Made by a program: the position numbers and the translations under genes
The notes under the pieces: generated by a model
The model's input: only the letters and a program-made list of their open reading frames with translations
Databases searched by the model: none
What the model was told of the DNA's origin: nothing
Shown here: piece by piece, positions 33,850 to 42,616 of the stretch
How the letters are laid out: each line of letters begins with the position of its first letter
Numbering within the stretch: the first letter of the stretch is position 1
Source of the DNA: Salinilacustrithrix sp003476595
Lineage (GTDB): Bacteria; Actinomycetota; Acidimicrobiia; Acidimicrobiales; Salinilacustritrichaceae
DNA length: 64,000 bases
NCBI GenBank assembly: GCA_963972525.1
Contig: CAXAUZ010000016.1
Coordinates: 1-64,000, forward strand
Direction: 5' to 3'

Positions 33850-33855
33850 ACCATA
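33850..33855 (-). promoter_or_regulatory. Possible -10 of the thiamine operon
   Basis: TATGGT on the minus strand, just upstream of the riboswitch. I see no convincing -35. Between here and the bmpA promoter (33856-33941) nothing else is recognised. Confidence 0.35.
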
Positions 33856-33941
33856 CCGGACCGGTCCACCGGGACCTTGGTCACCTGATGCGCCTGGATC
33901 ATTGTCCCGGACCCCGCGGACACCTACCGTTGCGCCGTCCC

Positions 33942-33970
33942 CTGACATTTCACGGGTATGCGCACATCCT
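33942..33970 (+). promoter_or_regulatory. Predicted bmpA promoter
   Basis: CTGACA at 33942-33947, a 17-nt spacer, and CATCCT at 33965-33970. A start near 33977 would leave a short leader with GGAGGT at 33985-33990, 9 nt before GTG 34000. Same -10 and spacing as the leuA promoter. Confidence 0.6.
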
Positions 33971-33999
33971 GCGTGACCCCACCCGGAGGTAGATCCCCT

Positions 34000-35106
34000 G
34001 TGCTGAACCGACGCTGGATGCGGCTGCTCGCGCTGCTGCTCGGCCTGTCCCTCGTCGCTGCCGCGTGCGGCGACGACGACGACACCGACACGACCACTGA
34101 CGACACCGAAGACGCGACCGACGACACCTCGGAGGACGGCGAGGGCTCCGACAGCGACTTCCTGGCCTGCGAGGTCACCGACACCGGTGGCGTCGACGAC
34201 CGCTCCTTCAACGAGAACGCCTACAACGGCCTCGTCCAGGCCTCCGAGGAGATCGGCTTCGAGCCGGTCGTGCTCGAGTCCCAGAGCGATGCCGACTTCG
34301 AGCCCAACATCCAGGCGCTCATCGACCAGGGCTGCGACCTCGTCGTGACCGTCGGCTTCCTGCTGGGCGACGCCACCGAGGCGGCCGCCCAGGAGAACAC
34401 CGACACCGACTTCGCCATCGTCGACTTCGCCTACGAGACCGAGTACGAGAACGTCCTCGGCCTGACCTACGCCACCGACCAGGCGGCCTTCATGGCCGGC
34501 TACGTGGCCGCGGCCCAGACCCAGACCGGCACCGTCGGCACCTACGGCGGCCTCAACATCCCCACCGTGAACATCTTCATGAAGGGCTTCGAGGCCGGCA
34601 TCGAGTACCACAACGAGCAGAAGGGCACCGACGTGCAGCTCGTGGGCTGGAGCACCGCCGACGACGATGGTCTGTTCACCGGTGACTTCGAGGACCTCTC
34701 GAAGGGCCGCCAGACCACCGAGTCGCTGCTCGACCAGGGCGCCGACATCATCCTCCCGGTGGCCGGCCCCGTGGGCCAGGGCTCCGTCGAGGCGATCCGC
34801 GCCGGCGGCGACGACGCCAAGCTGATCTGGGTCGACACCGACGGCTGCGAGTCCGTCGCCGACGCCTGCGACCTGTTCCTCACCAGCGTCATGAAGAACT
34901 TCGACGTGTCGGTGTACGACGCGGTGACGGCTGCGGCCAACGGCGAGTTCGAGGGCGGCGTCTACAGCGGCACGCTCGAGAACGACGGCGTGGAGCTCGG
35001 CCCGTTCAACGAGTTCGAAGGCGACATCTCCGACGAGCTGCAGAGCGAGCTGGACGACATCCGGGCCGGCATCATCGACGGTTCGATCGCCACGACCCTC
35101 GAGTAG
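34000..35106 (+). CDS. bmpA: BmpA/PnrA-type nucleoside-binding lipoprotein
   Basis: A 368-aa lipoprotein. The signal peptide ends in the lipobox VAAAC with Cys 23, followed by a long Asp/Thr/Glu linker to about 55. The mature domain is Bmp family: DTGGVDDRSFNENAYNGL near 68, DLVVTVGFLLGDAT near 120, FAIVDF, and QAAFMAGYVAA. Members bind purine or pyrimidine nucleosides for an ABC importer. The following ATPase, two permeases, cytidine deaminase and thymidine phosphorylase support a nucleoside substrate. It has its own promoter and a good ribosome site. Confidence 0.93.
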   Translation: MLNRRWMRLLALLLGLSLVAAACGDDDDTDTTTDDTEDATDDTSEDGEGSDSDFLACEVTDTGGVDDRSFNENAYNGLVQASEEIGFEPVVLESQSDADFEPNIQALIDQGCDLVVTVGFLLGDATEAAAQENTDTDFAIVDFAYETEYENVLGLTYATDQAAFMAGYVAAAQTQTGTVGTYGGLNIPTVNIFMKGFEAGIEYHNEQKGTDVQLVGWSTADDDGLFTGDFEDLSKGRQTTESLLDQGADIILPVAGPVGQGSVEAIRAGGDDAKLIWVDTDGCESVADACDLFLTSVMKNFDVSVYDAVTAAANGEFEGGVYSGTLENDGVELGPFNEFEGDISDELQSELDDIRAGIIDGSIATTLE

Positions 35107-35117
35107 TCCGACGGCTC

Positions 35118-35132
35118 CGCCCGGTTCGGGCG
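35118..35132 (+). promoter_or_regulatory. Hairpin between bmpA and ATPase gene
   Basis: Perfect 7-bp stem CCGCCCG / CGGGCGG with a 1-3 nt loop, 11 nt after the bmpA stop. It may protect the bmpA 3' end or halt some transcripts together with the larger hairpin at 35151-35181. Confidence 0.5.
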
Positions 35133-35150
35133 GTATGCCGACGATGTGAG

Positions 35151-35181
35151 CCAGAGGCCGGGTCCTGCACCCGGCCTCTGG
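35151..35181 (+). terminator. Strong hairpin between bmpA and ATPase gene
   Basis: Perfect 13-bp stem CCAGAGGCCGGGT / ACCCGGCCTCTGG with a 5-nt loop. No T-run follows. Probably a partial terminator or mRNA-end stabiliser that makes more binding lipoprotein than transporter core. Confidence 0.65.
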
Positions 35182-35219
35182 CGCGTCCGGGGCCCCGCCA
35201 CGCGCTAGACATCCGTCCG

Positions 35220-36725
35220 ATGCGGGTCGAGCTGCGTGGGATCACCAAGCGCTTCCCCGGCGTGGTCGCCAACGAAGACGTGAACCTGGTGGTCGAACCC
35301 GGCCAGGTGCATGCGCTCCTCGGCGAGAACGGTGCCGGGAAGTCCACCCTGATGAACGTCCTCTTCGGCCTGTACCGCCAGACCGAGGGCGAGGTCCTGC
35401 TCGACGGGGTGCCGGCGTCGTTCTCGTCCCCCGCCGACGCCATCGACGCCGGGATCGGCATGGTGCACCAGCACTTCATGCTCGTGCCCGTGTTCACCGT
35501 CGCCGAGAACGTGATGCTCGGCGTGGAGCCGACCTCGGCACCCGGGGTGCTCGATCGGGACGCCGCCCGGCGCCGGGTGCTCGAGCTGTCCGCCCGCCAC
35601 GGCCTCGACGTGGACCCCGACGCGATGGTGGAGGACCTGCCCGTCGGCGTGCAGCAGCGGGTCGAGATCCTCAAGGCGCTCTACCGCGAGGCCGACTGCC
35701 TCATCCTCGACGAGCCCACGGCCGTGCTCACCCCGTCCGAGATCGACGACATGCTGGAGATCATCCGGCGCCTCGCCGACGAAGGCCGCTCCGTCATCTT
35801 CATCTCCCACAAGCTGCGGGAGGTGCGGGCGATCGCCGACACCATCACGATCCTGCGCCGCGGGCGCGTGGTGGGCACCACCACCCCGGACGAGAGCGAC
35901 GAGCAGGAGCTGGCCACCGCCATGGTCGGCCGCGACGTCCAGCTCGTCGTCGACCGCAGCGCCGCCTCCCCCACCGACGTGGTGCTGCGGGTCTCGGACC
36001 TGCGGGTGCGCGACGAGCGCGACCAGCTCGCCGTCGCCGACGTCTCCTTCGACGTGCGGGCCGGCGAGATCGTGGCCATCGCCGGCGTGCAGGGCAACGG
36101 CCAGTCCGAGCTCGTGTCCGCCATCGTGGGGCTGCGGCGACCCACCGCCGGCCGGGTGGAGCTCGACGGCACCGACGTCACCGGGGCGAACCCGGCCCGC
36201 ATGGTGGAGCTCGGCGTCGCCCACGTCCCCGAGGACCGCCAGCGCGACGGCCTGATCTCGTCGTTCCCCGTCTCGGACAACCTCGTCCTGAACCTCACCG
36301 GGCGGTCGCCATACTCCCGGGGCATCCGGATGGACCGCCGGGCGATCCGGGAGAACGCCGAGCGCCTCGTCCAGGACTTCGACATCCGGACCTCGTCCAT
36401 CGACGCTGCCGTCGGCACCCTGTCCGGGGGCAACCAGCAGAAGGTGATCGTGGGACGGGAGATGTCGCACACCGAGCGGCTGCTCGTGCTGAGCCAGCCG
36501 ACCCGCGGCCTCGACGTGGGATCGATCCAGTACATCCACCACCGCATCGTCCAGGCCCGCGACCAGGGCCTGGCCGTGCTCCTCAACTCCTCCGAGCTCG
36601 ACGAGGTGCTCGCCCTCGCCGACCGGGTGATCGTGATGTACCGCGGCGGCGTCATCGGCGAGGTCAGCGGCGAGGAGGCCACCCGCGACTCCGTCGGCAT
36701 GCTCATGGCCGGAGCCCGGGCATGA
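35220..36725 (+). CDS. Nucleoside ABC transporter ATP-binding protein (duplicated)
   Basis: A 501-aa protein with two fused ATPase domains, as in NupA and sugar importers of the RbsA type. The first has Walker A GENGAGKST at 35-43, signature VGVQQRVEILKAL and LDEPTAVL. The second has the usual degenerate GVQGNGQSEL loop near 288 and signature LSGGNQQKV near 404. Its ATG 35220 is 38 nt past the hairpin. A TAGACA hexamer lies 8 nt upstream, so a second promoter is possible. It overlaps the permease gene by ATGA. Confidence 0.93.
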   Translation: MRVELRGITKRFPGVVANEDVNLVVEPGQVHALLGENGAGKSTLMNVLFGLYRQTEGEVLLDGVPASFSSPADAIDAGIGMVHQHFMLVPVFTVAENVMLGVEPTSAPGVLDRDAARRRVLELSARHGLDVDPDAMVEDLPVGVQQRVEILKALYREADCLILDEPTAVLTPSEIDDMLEIIRRLADEGRSVIFISHKLREVRAIADTITILRRGRVVGTTTPDESDEQELATAMVGRDVQLVVDRSAASPTDVVLRVSDLRVRDERDQLAVADVSFDVRAGEIVAIAGVQGNGQSELVSAIVGLRRPTAGRVELDGTDVTGANPARMVELGVAHVPEDRQRDGLISSFPVSDNLVLNLTGRSPYSRGIRMDRRAIRENAERLVQDFDIRTSSIDAAVGTLSGGNQQKVIVGREMSHTERLLVLSQPTRGLDVGSIQYIHHRIVQARDQGLAVLLNSSELDEVLALADRVIVMYRGGVIGEVSGEEATRDSVGMLMAGARA

Positions 36726-37963
36726 CCGCCCCGCCGACCGAGGCACCCGAGGCGCTGCCGTCCGACGCGGACGACCCGCTCGCCGGCGCCCCCCACGAGC
36801 GCCGTCCCGGCGTCGTCGGCGCCCTGCGCGAGCTCGCGCTGGGCCTGATCGGCCCGCTGCTGGCGATCCTCACCGCGCTCATCGTCGGCGCGCTCATCAT
36901 CGTCTTCACCGACCCCACGACGCTCGAGGCGTGGGGGTCCTTCTTCTCCGCCCCCGGCACCGCGCTGGCCGACTCGTGGGACCTCATCGCCACCAGCTAC
37001 CGGGCCCTGTTCGACTCCTCCCTCGGCAGCCAGCGGGCCCTGGCCCGCACGCTCGTCCAGTCCACGCCCCTGATCCTCGTCGGCCTCTCCGTAGCGCTCG
37101 CGTTCAAGGCCGGCATGTTCAACATCGGCGGCGCCGGGCAGCTCATCGTCGGCGCGATGGCCGCCGCCTGGATCGGGATCACCTTCGACCTCCCCCAGGT
37201 CGTGCACCTGCCGCTCGCCCTGGTGGCCGGCGTCATCGGCGGCGCGGTGTGGGGCGGGATCGTCGGGTTCCTCAAGGCCCGCACCGGCGCCCACGAGGTC
37301 ATCACCTCGATCATGCTGAACTTCGTCGCCCTGCGGCTGCTCGACTACGCCCTGTCCACCGACACGTTCCGGCGCCCGGGCCGCAGCGACCCGATCAGCC
37401 CGGAGATGCCGGCCTCGGTGCGCCTGCCGGAGCCGATCGACTCGTTCCAGGTCCACCTCGGCTTCGTCATCGCCCTGCTCGTCGCCTGGGGCGCCTGGTG
37501 GCTGCTGCAGCGCACCACCATCGGGTTCCGCATGCGGGCGGTGGGCGCCAACGCCAAGGCCGCCCGCTACGCCGGCATGGGGGTGGCGGCCACCACGGTG
37601 CTGTCCATGGGCATCGCCGGCGGCCTGGCCGGACTCGGCGGCACCACGATCCTGCTCGGCAGCACCCCGCGCCTCACCGGCGGGTTCTTCGCCAGCGTCG
37701 GCTTCGACGCCATCGCCCTGGCCCTGCTGGGCCGGGCCAGCCCGATCGGCGTCGTCGGCGCCGGGCTGCTCTTCGGTGCGCTGCAGGCCGGGTCCACCGG
37801 CATGCAGGCCCAGACCTCCACGCCCATCGACATCATCTTCGTCATCCAGGCGCTGATCATCCTCTTCGTCGCCGCGCCGGCCATCGTGCGGACGGTCTGG
37901 CGGGTCAAGGAGACCCGCCTCGGCGCCGGGCAGCGGTTCAGCGCCGGCTGGGGAGCCCAATGA
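36722..37963 (+). CDS. Nucleoside ABC transporter permease 1
   Basis: A 413-aa membrane protein of the BPD_transp_2 family with about ten segments and a polar N-terminus of 45 aa. Characteristic: PLILVGLSVALAFKAGMFNIGGAGQLIVGAMAA near 120, RTGAHEVITSIMLNFVALRLLDYAL near 190, and FRMRAVGANAKAARYAGM near 260. The corresponding NupB/YufP proteins import nucleosides. ATGA overlaps on both sides show tight coupling. Confidence 0.92.
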   Translation: MTAPPTEAPEALPSDADDPLAGAPHERRPGVVGALRELALGLIGPLLAILTALIVGALIIVFTDPTTLEAWGSFFSAPGTALADSWDLIATSYRALFDSSLGSQRALARTLVQSTPLILVGLSVALAFKAGMFNIGGAGQLIVGAMAAAWIGITFDLPQVVHLPLALVAGVIGGAVWGGIVGFLKARTGAHEVITSIMLNFVALRLLDYALSTDTFRRPGRSDPISPEMPASVRLPEPIDSFQVHLGFVIALLVAWGAWWLLQRTTIGFRMRAVGANAKAARYAGMGVAATTVLSMGIAGGLAGLGGTTILLGSTPRLTGGFFASVGFDAIALALLGRASPIGVVGAGLLFGALQAGSTGMQAQTSTPIDIIFVIQALIILFVAAPAIVRTVWRVKETRLGAGQRFSAGWGAQ

Positions 37964-39246
37964 CCTCCGTGACCACCGCCCCCGCGCCCGCACCCCGCGA
38001 CGACGTCGTCGAGGACACCGGCGCCCGCCGCCACGCCCTCACCGTCGCCGGCCTGTGCTTCCTCGCCGGCGTGGCGGCCATCGTCCTGTTCGGCCTCACC
38101 GCCACGTCGGACCAGGTGTCCACGTTGCTGATGAACCCCCGTGGCGTCGACACCATCCCCGACGTCGAGCTGCCCACCCAGATCGCGGCCTTCGTCCTCG
38201 GGTTCGGTGCCATCGCCCTCGGCGTGCGGGCCCTCCAGGTCGTCGACCCCAAGATCACCGTGTTCTTCGGCGGCGCGCTGGGCCTGTTCGCCCTCGCCCT
38301 CGTGATCTGGGCGGCGCGGGACGGCACCGGCGCGTTCTACGGCCTCATCGCCGGGTCGGTGCAGCGAGCCACGCCCATCGCGCTCGGGGCCATCGCCGGC
38401 CTGCTGTGCGAGCGCACCGGCGTCATCAACATCGCGATCGAGGGCATGATGCTGGCCGCGGCGTTCGGGGCCGCCATCACCGCCAGCGCCACGGGAAGCC
38501 TCTGGATCGGCCTGCTGTGCGGCGTCCTCACCGGCGCGCTGTTCGGCGCCATCCACGCCGTCATCAGCATCCGCTACGAGGTCGACCAGATCGTCGGCGG
38601 CACGTTCATCAACATCTTCGCCCTCGGTCTCACCAGCTACCTGACGGTGCGCGTCCTGGTGGAGTACTCCGACCTCAACCAGCCCGGGACGTTCCGGCCC
38701 TTCGAGATCCCCCTGCTGGTGGACATCCCGTTCCTCGGGCCCCTGCTGTTCAGCCAGAACGTCTTCGGCTTCGTCATGTTCGGCCTGGTGGCGTTCCTGG
38801 CCTGGGCGCTGTTCAACACCCGGTGGGGCCTGCGGGTCCGCTCCGTCGGCGAGCACCCTCGGGCCGCCGACACCGTCGGCATCAGCGTGCGCTTCATCCG
38901 CTACCGCAACGTGATCCTCGGCGGCATGGTCGCCGGCATCGGCGGCGCCTGGTTCACGCTCGGGTCGGCGGGCCGCTTCGACCAGAACATGACCAACGGC
39001 AAGGGCTTCATCGCCCTGGCCGCCATGATCTTCGGTCGCTGGCACCCGGTCGGCGCCCTCATCGCCGCGCTCATCTTCGGCTTCTCCGAGCAGCTCAACG
39101 ACTACCTCGCCCTGCTCGACACCCCGATCCCCTCGGAGTTCCTGCTCATGGCCCCCTACGTCGTGACCATCGTCGTGGTGGCCGGCCTCGTCGGGCGCCC
39201 CCGGGTCCCGGCGGCCAACGGCCAGGTGTACCGGTCCGGCGGATGA
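37960..39246 (+). CDS. Nucleoside ABC transporter permease 2
   Basis: A 428-aa membrane protein, the second BPD_transp_2 permease (NupC/YufQ-like). It has the family segment LLCERTGVINIAIEGMMLAAAFGAA near 145, EVDQIVGGTFINIFALGLTSYL near 205, and LRVRSVGEHPRAADTVGI near 295. It is longer at the N-terminus than usual, with an extra three-segment region (20-110). ATG 37960 overlaps the first permease; its stop overlaps the cytidine deaminase start. Confidence 0.92.
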   Translation: MTSVTTAPAPAPRDDVVEDTGARRHALTVAGLCFLAGVAAIVLFGLTATSDQVSTLLMNPRGVDTIPDVELPTQIAAFVLGFGAIALGVRALQVVDPKITVFFGGALGLFALALVIWAARDGTGAFYGLIAGSVQRATPIALGAIAGLLCERTGVINIAIEGMMLAAAFGAAITASATGSLWIGLLCGVLTGALFGAIHAVISIRYEVDQIVGGTFINIFALGLTSYLTVRVLVEYSDLNQPGTFRPFEIPLLVDIPFLGPLLFSQNVFGFVMFGLVAFLAWALFNTRWGLRVRSVGEHPRAADTVGISVRFIRYRNVILGGMVAGIGGAWFTLGSAGRFDQNMTNGKGFIALAAMIFGRWHPVGALIAALIFGFSEQLNDYLALLDTPIPSEFLLMAPYVVTIVVVAGLVGRPRVPAANGQVYRSGG

Positions 39247-39629
39247 GCCCGACCCCGGACTGGGTCGCCCTGCGGGCTGCCGCAGCCGAGGCGGCCCGGC
39301 GCTCGTACTCGCCCTACTCGGGGTTCCCGGTGGGTGCCGCGGCGCTGCTGGCCGACGGGTCCACCATCAGCGCCGCCAACGTCGAGAACGCCAGCTACAC
39401 CGTCGGCATCTGCGCGGAGACCGCCCTCGTGGGCGTCCTCGTCGCCGGCGGCCACGGACGAGGTGACCTCGTCGCGGTCGCGGTCACCGACCCCGACGGC
39501 AACGACCTGTCCGCCTGCGGGCGGTGCCGCCAGCTGCTGCACGAGATGGGCGGCGGCCCCATGCCCCTCAACGAGCGTCCCATGGACGACTGGCTGCCCG
39601 GCGCCTTCGGACCCGAGGACCTCACCTGA
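39243..39629 (+). CDS. cdd: Cytidine deaminase
   Basis: Deaminates cytidine and deoxycytidine to uridine and deoxyuridine. It is 128 aa, the small homotetrameric zinc class. The active site is NVENAS at 46-51 and CAET with Cys 57 and Glu 59; the remaining zinc Cys are C92 and C95 in ACGRCRQ. ATGA overlap with the permease couples it to nucleoside uptake, and TGATG links it to deoA. Confidence 0.95.
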   Translation: MSPTPDWVALRAAAAEAARRSYSPYSGFPVGAAALLADGSTISAANVENASYTVGICAETALVGVLVAGGHGRGDLVAVAVTDPDGNDLSACGRCRQLLHEMGGGPMPLNERPMDDWLPGAFGPEDLT

Positions 39630-40903
39630 TGGCCACCGACATCCTCGACGTGCTGCGCACCAAGCGCGACGGCGGCCGGCTCTCCGACGAGCAGATCCGC
39701 TTCTTCATCGACGGCTACACCGCCGGCACCATCGCCGACGAGCAGGCCGCTGCGCTGCTGATGGCCATCGTGTGGCGGGGCATGGAGCCCGACGAGCTCG
39801 CCACCTGGACCGCGGCGATGATCGACACGGGTGAGCGCGCCGACCTGTCGTTCCTCGACCGCCCCACGGTCGACAAGCACTCCACCGGCGGCGTCGGCGA
39901 CAAGATCTCCCTGATCCTGGTCCCCCTCGTCGCCGCCTGCGGCGCCGCGGTCCCCCAGCTGGCCGGCCGGGGTCTGGGCCACACCGGCGGCACCCTCGAC
40001 AAGCTCGAGGCCATCGCCGGCTTCCAGTCCGTGCTGCCGGCCGATCGGTACCGGCAGGTCCTCGCCGACGTCGGCGGGGTCATCGCCGGCGCCAGCGGCG
40101 ACATCGCCCCGGCCGACCGCAAGCTCTACGCCCTGCGCGACGTCACCGCCACCGTGGAGTCCATCCCGCTCATCGCCAGCTCGATCATGTCGAAGAAGAT
40201 CGCCGAGGGCACCAGTGGCCTCGTCCTCGACGTGAAGCTCGGTTCGGGCTCGTTCCTCGGCGACGACGACGCCACGCGCGTGCTGGCCGAGACCATGGTC
40301 GGCATCGGCAACGGGAACGGCGTCGACACCGTCGCCCTGCTCACCGACATGGACCAGCCGCTGGGCCGGGCGGCCGGCAACGCCCTCGAGGTGCAGGAGT
40401 CCCTCGACGTGCTCGCCGGCGGCGGTCCGGCCGACGTGCGCGAGCTCACCCTGGCGCTGGCCCGGGAGATGCTGGGGATCGCCGGCATCGACACCGACCC
40501 GGAGCCGGTGCTCGACGACGGGCGGGCCATGGAGGCCTTCGAGCGGATCGTGGCGGCCCAGGGCGGCGACCTGTCCGTGGCGCTGCCCACCTCAGCGCAC
40601 GCCCACGTGGTCGCGGCCGAGCGGGACGGGTGGCTGCAGCGCATGGACTGCAAGGCCGTCGGCATCGCCGTCTGGCGCCTCGGTGCCGGGCGGGCCCGCA
40701 AGGAGGACGCGGTGTCCTTCGGCGCCGGCGCCCTGGTCGAGGCCAAGGTGGGCGAGCGCGTCGCCGCCGGTGATCCGGTGCTGGTGCTGCACGCCGACGA
40801 CCCCGACCGCTTCGCCGGCGCGCTGGCGGCCCTCGAGGGCGCCATCGACATCGGCGACCAGCGGGTCGAGCCGCGACCGCTCATCGCCGACCGCATCGCC
40901 TGA
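39629..40903 (+). CDS. deoA: Thymidine/pyrimidine-nucleoside phosphorylase
   Basis: Splits thymidine, deoxyuridine or uridine with phosphate to base and (deoxy)ribose-1-phosphate. It is 424 aa, the usual size. Signature AGRGLGHTGGTLDKLEAI near 112, phosphate loop KHSTGGVGDK near 79, and the substrate region ALRDVTATVESIPLIASSIMSKKIAEG near 168. The start overlaps the cdd stop by one base (TGATG). It ends the bmpA-to-deoA operon; a family B palindrome follows after 12 nt. Confidence 0.95.
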   Translation: MATDILDVLRTKRDGGRLSDEQIRFFIDGYTAGTIADEQAAALLMAIVWRGMEPDELATWTAAMIDTGERADLSFLDRPTVDKHSTGGVGDKISLILVPLVAACGAAVPQLAGRGLGHTGGTLDKLEAIAGFQSVLPADRYRQVLADVGGVIAGASGDIAPADRKLYALRDVTATVESIPLIASSIMSKKIAEGTSGLVLDVKLGSGSFLGDDDATRVLAETMVGIGNGNGVDTVALLTDMDQPLGRAAGNALEVQESLDVLAGGGPADVRELTLALAREMLGIAGIDTDPEPVLDDGRAMEAFERIVAAQGGDLSVALPTSAHAHVVAAERDGWLQRMDCKAVGIAVWRLGAGRARKEDAVSFGAGALVEAKVGERVAAGDPVLVLHADDPDRFAGALAALEGAIDIGDQRVEPRPLIADRIA

Positions 40904-40915
40904 CCGCCGACCGCA

Positions 40916-40968
40916 CGGTTCCGGGCCGCCCAACACGCCTCCAGGGCGCGCACCGCGGCCCAGAACGG
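40916..40968. repeat. Intergenic palindrome B3 (family B, 53 bp)
   Basis: Outer arms CGGTTCCGGGCCGC / GCGGCCCAGAACGG and core ACGCCTCCAGGGCGCGC. It lies between convergent genes (deoA stop 40903, PGPGW-protein stop 40982). Related to 5046-5098 and 27618-27671. Confidence 0.72.
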
Positions 40969-40981
40969 TCGGGGGTGGGGC

Positions 40982-41365
40982 TCAGATGTCGCCGACGCCG
41001 CCGTCTCCGCCACGTCGACGGAGGCGACCGGCGGCTCCGCCGGCGGCGCCCCGTGCGGCCCGGCCGGTGCTGAGGGCGGCACCCTTGGCCACCCGGACCG
41101 AGGAGCCGGCCGCGCCCTTGGCCATCTGGCCGGCGCGCTCGGCGGTGGCCTTGGTCCGGTCGAGGGCGGCGGCGGCCCAGGCGTACTCGGTGCCGAGCAC
41201 GGCGAAGCCGGCCACGACCACGAGGATGCCGGGGCCGGGCAGCACCAGCATGGCGATGCCGGCGAGCACCAGGGCCGCGCCGACCACGCTGACCGCGATC
41301 CGCTTCGAGGAGCGGAAGGCGAAGCGGACGACGGCGACGAAGCGGGACTCCGAGCTCTCGGGCAT
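40982..41365 (-). CDS. PGPGW-type small membrane protein
   Basis: A 127-aa protein. One long hydrophobic region at about 25-60 (VVGAALVLAGIAMLVLPGPGILVVVAGFAVL) contains the Pro-Gly-Pro-Gly turn of the PGPGW/TIGR02611 family and makes two membrane segments. A basic Ala/Gly-rich tail follows. Function is unknown. ATG 41365 is divergent from add with 39 nt between starts. Confidence 0.78.
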   Translation of the reverse strand: MPESSESRFVAVVRFAFRSSKRIAVSVVGAALVLAGIAMLVLPGPGILVVVAGFAVLGTEYAWAAAALDRTKATAERAGQMAKGAAGSSVRVAKGAALSTGRAARGAAGGAAGRLRRRGGDGGVGDI

Positions 41366-41392
41366 CGACCGATCGTACGGCGGGACAGCCGG

Positions 41393-41398
41393 TAGCGT
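41393..41398 (+). promoter_or_regulatory. Predicted -10 box of add, leaderless
   Basis: TAGCGT followed by 6 nt and then ATG 41405. Same hexamer and spacing as the PHP gene at 17191. No Shine-Dalgarno site. Confidence 0.5.
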
Positions 41399-41404
41399 CA
41401 GCGC

Positions 41405-42496
41405 ATGCCGAACACCCCCACGCTCGAGCTGATCACGCAGGCCCCGAAGGTCCTCCTGCACGACCACCTCGACGGGGGGCTGCGACCGGCGACCGTGATC
41501 GAGCTGGCCGCCGAGCAGGGCTACACGGGCCTGCCGACGACCGACCCCGAGGAGCTGGCCGCCTGGTTCGTCGAGGGCGCCGCCCGGCGCAGCCTGCCCC
41601 GCTACCTGGAGCCGTTCCAGCACACCGTCGGGGTCATGCAGACCCCCGAGGCGCTCACCCGCGTCGCGGCCGAGTGCGCCGAGGACCTCGCCGACGACGG
41701 CGTGGTCTACGCCGAGGTCCGCTTCGCGCCCGAGCTGCACCTCGACGGCGGCATGGAGCTGGACCAGATCGTCGAGTCCGTGCTCGCCGGGTTCGAGCAG
41801 GTGACCTCCCAGGGGCGCATCCAGATCGGTCTGCTCCTCACCGCGATGCGCACGGCGGCGAACTCGTCCGAGATCGCCGAGCTCGCGCTGCGCCACCGGG
41901 ACAGCGGCGTCGTGGGCTTCGACATCGCCGGCAGCGAGGCCGGGCACCCGCCCACCCGCCACCTGGACGCGTTCCGCACCATCGCCGCCGCCAACCACCA
42001 CATCACCATCCACGCCGGCGAGGCGTTCGGCCTGCCCTCCATCTGGGAGGCCATCCAGATCTGCGGGGCCGAGCGGCTCGGGCACGGCGTGCGCATCGTC
42101 GACGACATCGAGGTCCAGCCCGACGGCTCGGTCAAGCTCGGCGAGCTGGCGTCCTTCGTCCGGGACCGGCGCGTGCCCCTCGAGATGTGCCCGACGTCGA
42201 ACGTGCACACGGGCGTGGTGGACGAGCTGTCCCAGCACCCGATCGACCTGCTCACCCGCCTGCGGTTCCGGGTCACCGTCAACACCGACAACCGGCTCAT
42301 GAGCGACGTCACGATGTCGAGCGAGATGCACGCCCTGTGCGAGACCTTCGGCTACGGCTGGACCGATCTGCAGTGGTTCACCGTGAACGCCATGAAGAGC
42401 GCGTTCTGGCCCTTCGACAAGCGCCTGCGGATCATCAACGAGATCATCAAGCCGGGCTACGCGTCCCTGCAGGCCCGGTCGCTCGAATCGGCGTGA
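41405..42496 (+). CDS. add: Adenosine deaminase
   Basis: Hydrolyses adenosine and deoxyadenosine to inosine and deoxyinosine. It is 363 aa. Zinc and substrate motifs are present: LHDHLDGGLRP at 18-28, HAGEAFG near 201, GHGVRI near 225, CPTSN near 262, and NTDNRLMS near 298. The Asn after the metal Asp (where many enzymes have Asp-Asp) matches actinobacterial enzymes. It supplies inosine for PunA, encoded 4 kb away. Confidence 0.94.
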   Translation: MPNTPTLELITQAPKVLLHDHLDGGLRPATVIELAAEQGYTGLPTTDPEELAAWFVEGAARRSLPRYLEPFQHTVGVMQTPEALTRVAAECAEDLADDGVVYAEVRFAPELHLDGGMELDQIVESVLAGFEQVTSQGRIQIGLLLTAMRTAANSSEIAELALRHRDSGVVGFDIAGSEAGHPPTRHLDAFRTIAAANHHITIHAGEAFGLPSIWEAIQICGAERLGHGVRIVDDIEVQPDGSVKLGELASFVRDRRVPLEMCPTSNVHTGVVDELSQHPIDLLTRLRFRVTVNTDNRLMSDVTMSSEMHALCETFGYGWTDLQWFTVNAMKSAFWPFDKRLRIINEIIKPGYASLQARSLESA

Positions 42497-42498
42497 CC

Positions 42499-42598
42499 AT
42501 GTGCGCGCTCGAGCTCAGCACGCAGGTGTCGGGCGTCGACGACCGCGAGGCGCAACCGCGAGACGCTGGAGCGCATGGCCGCTGCGCTGGAGGGCTGA
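42499..42598 (+). pseudogene. Possible gene remnant (acyl-CoA carboxylase beta N-terminus-like)
   Basis: Between add and deoC, one frame reads LELSTQVSGVDD and, after a frameshift, RRNRETLERMAAALEG plus stop. Joined, this resembles the first about 30 residues of acyl-CoA carboxylase beta subunits (a short strand, then a helix with NRE and L). This is a weak, short match; the stretch may equally be chance coding-like DNA. The rest of the gap to 42616 holds nothing I recognise. Confidence 0.25.
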
Positions 42599-42616
42599 CG
42601 CCCGGCGCCGCCGAAC

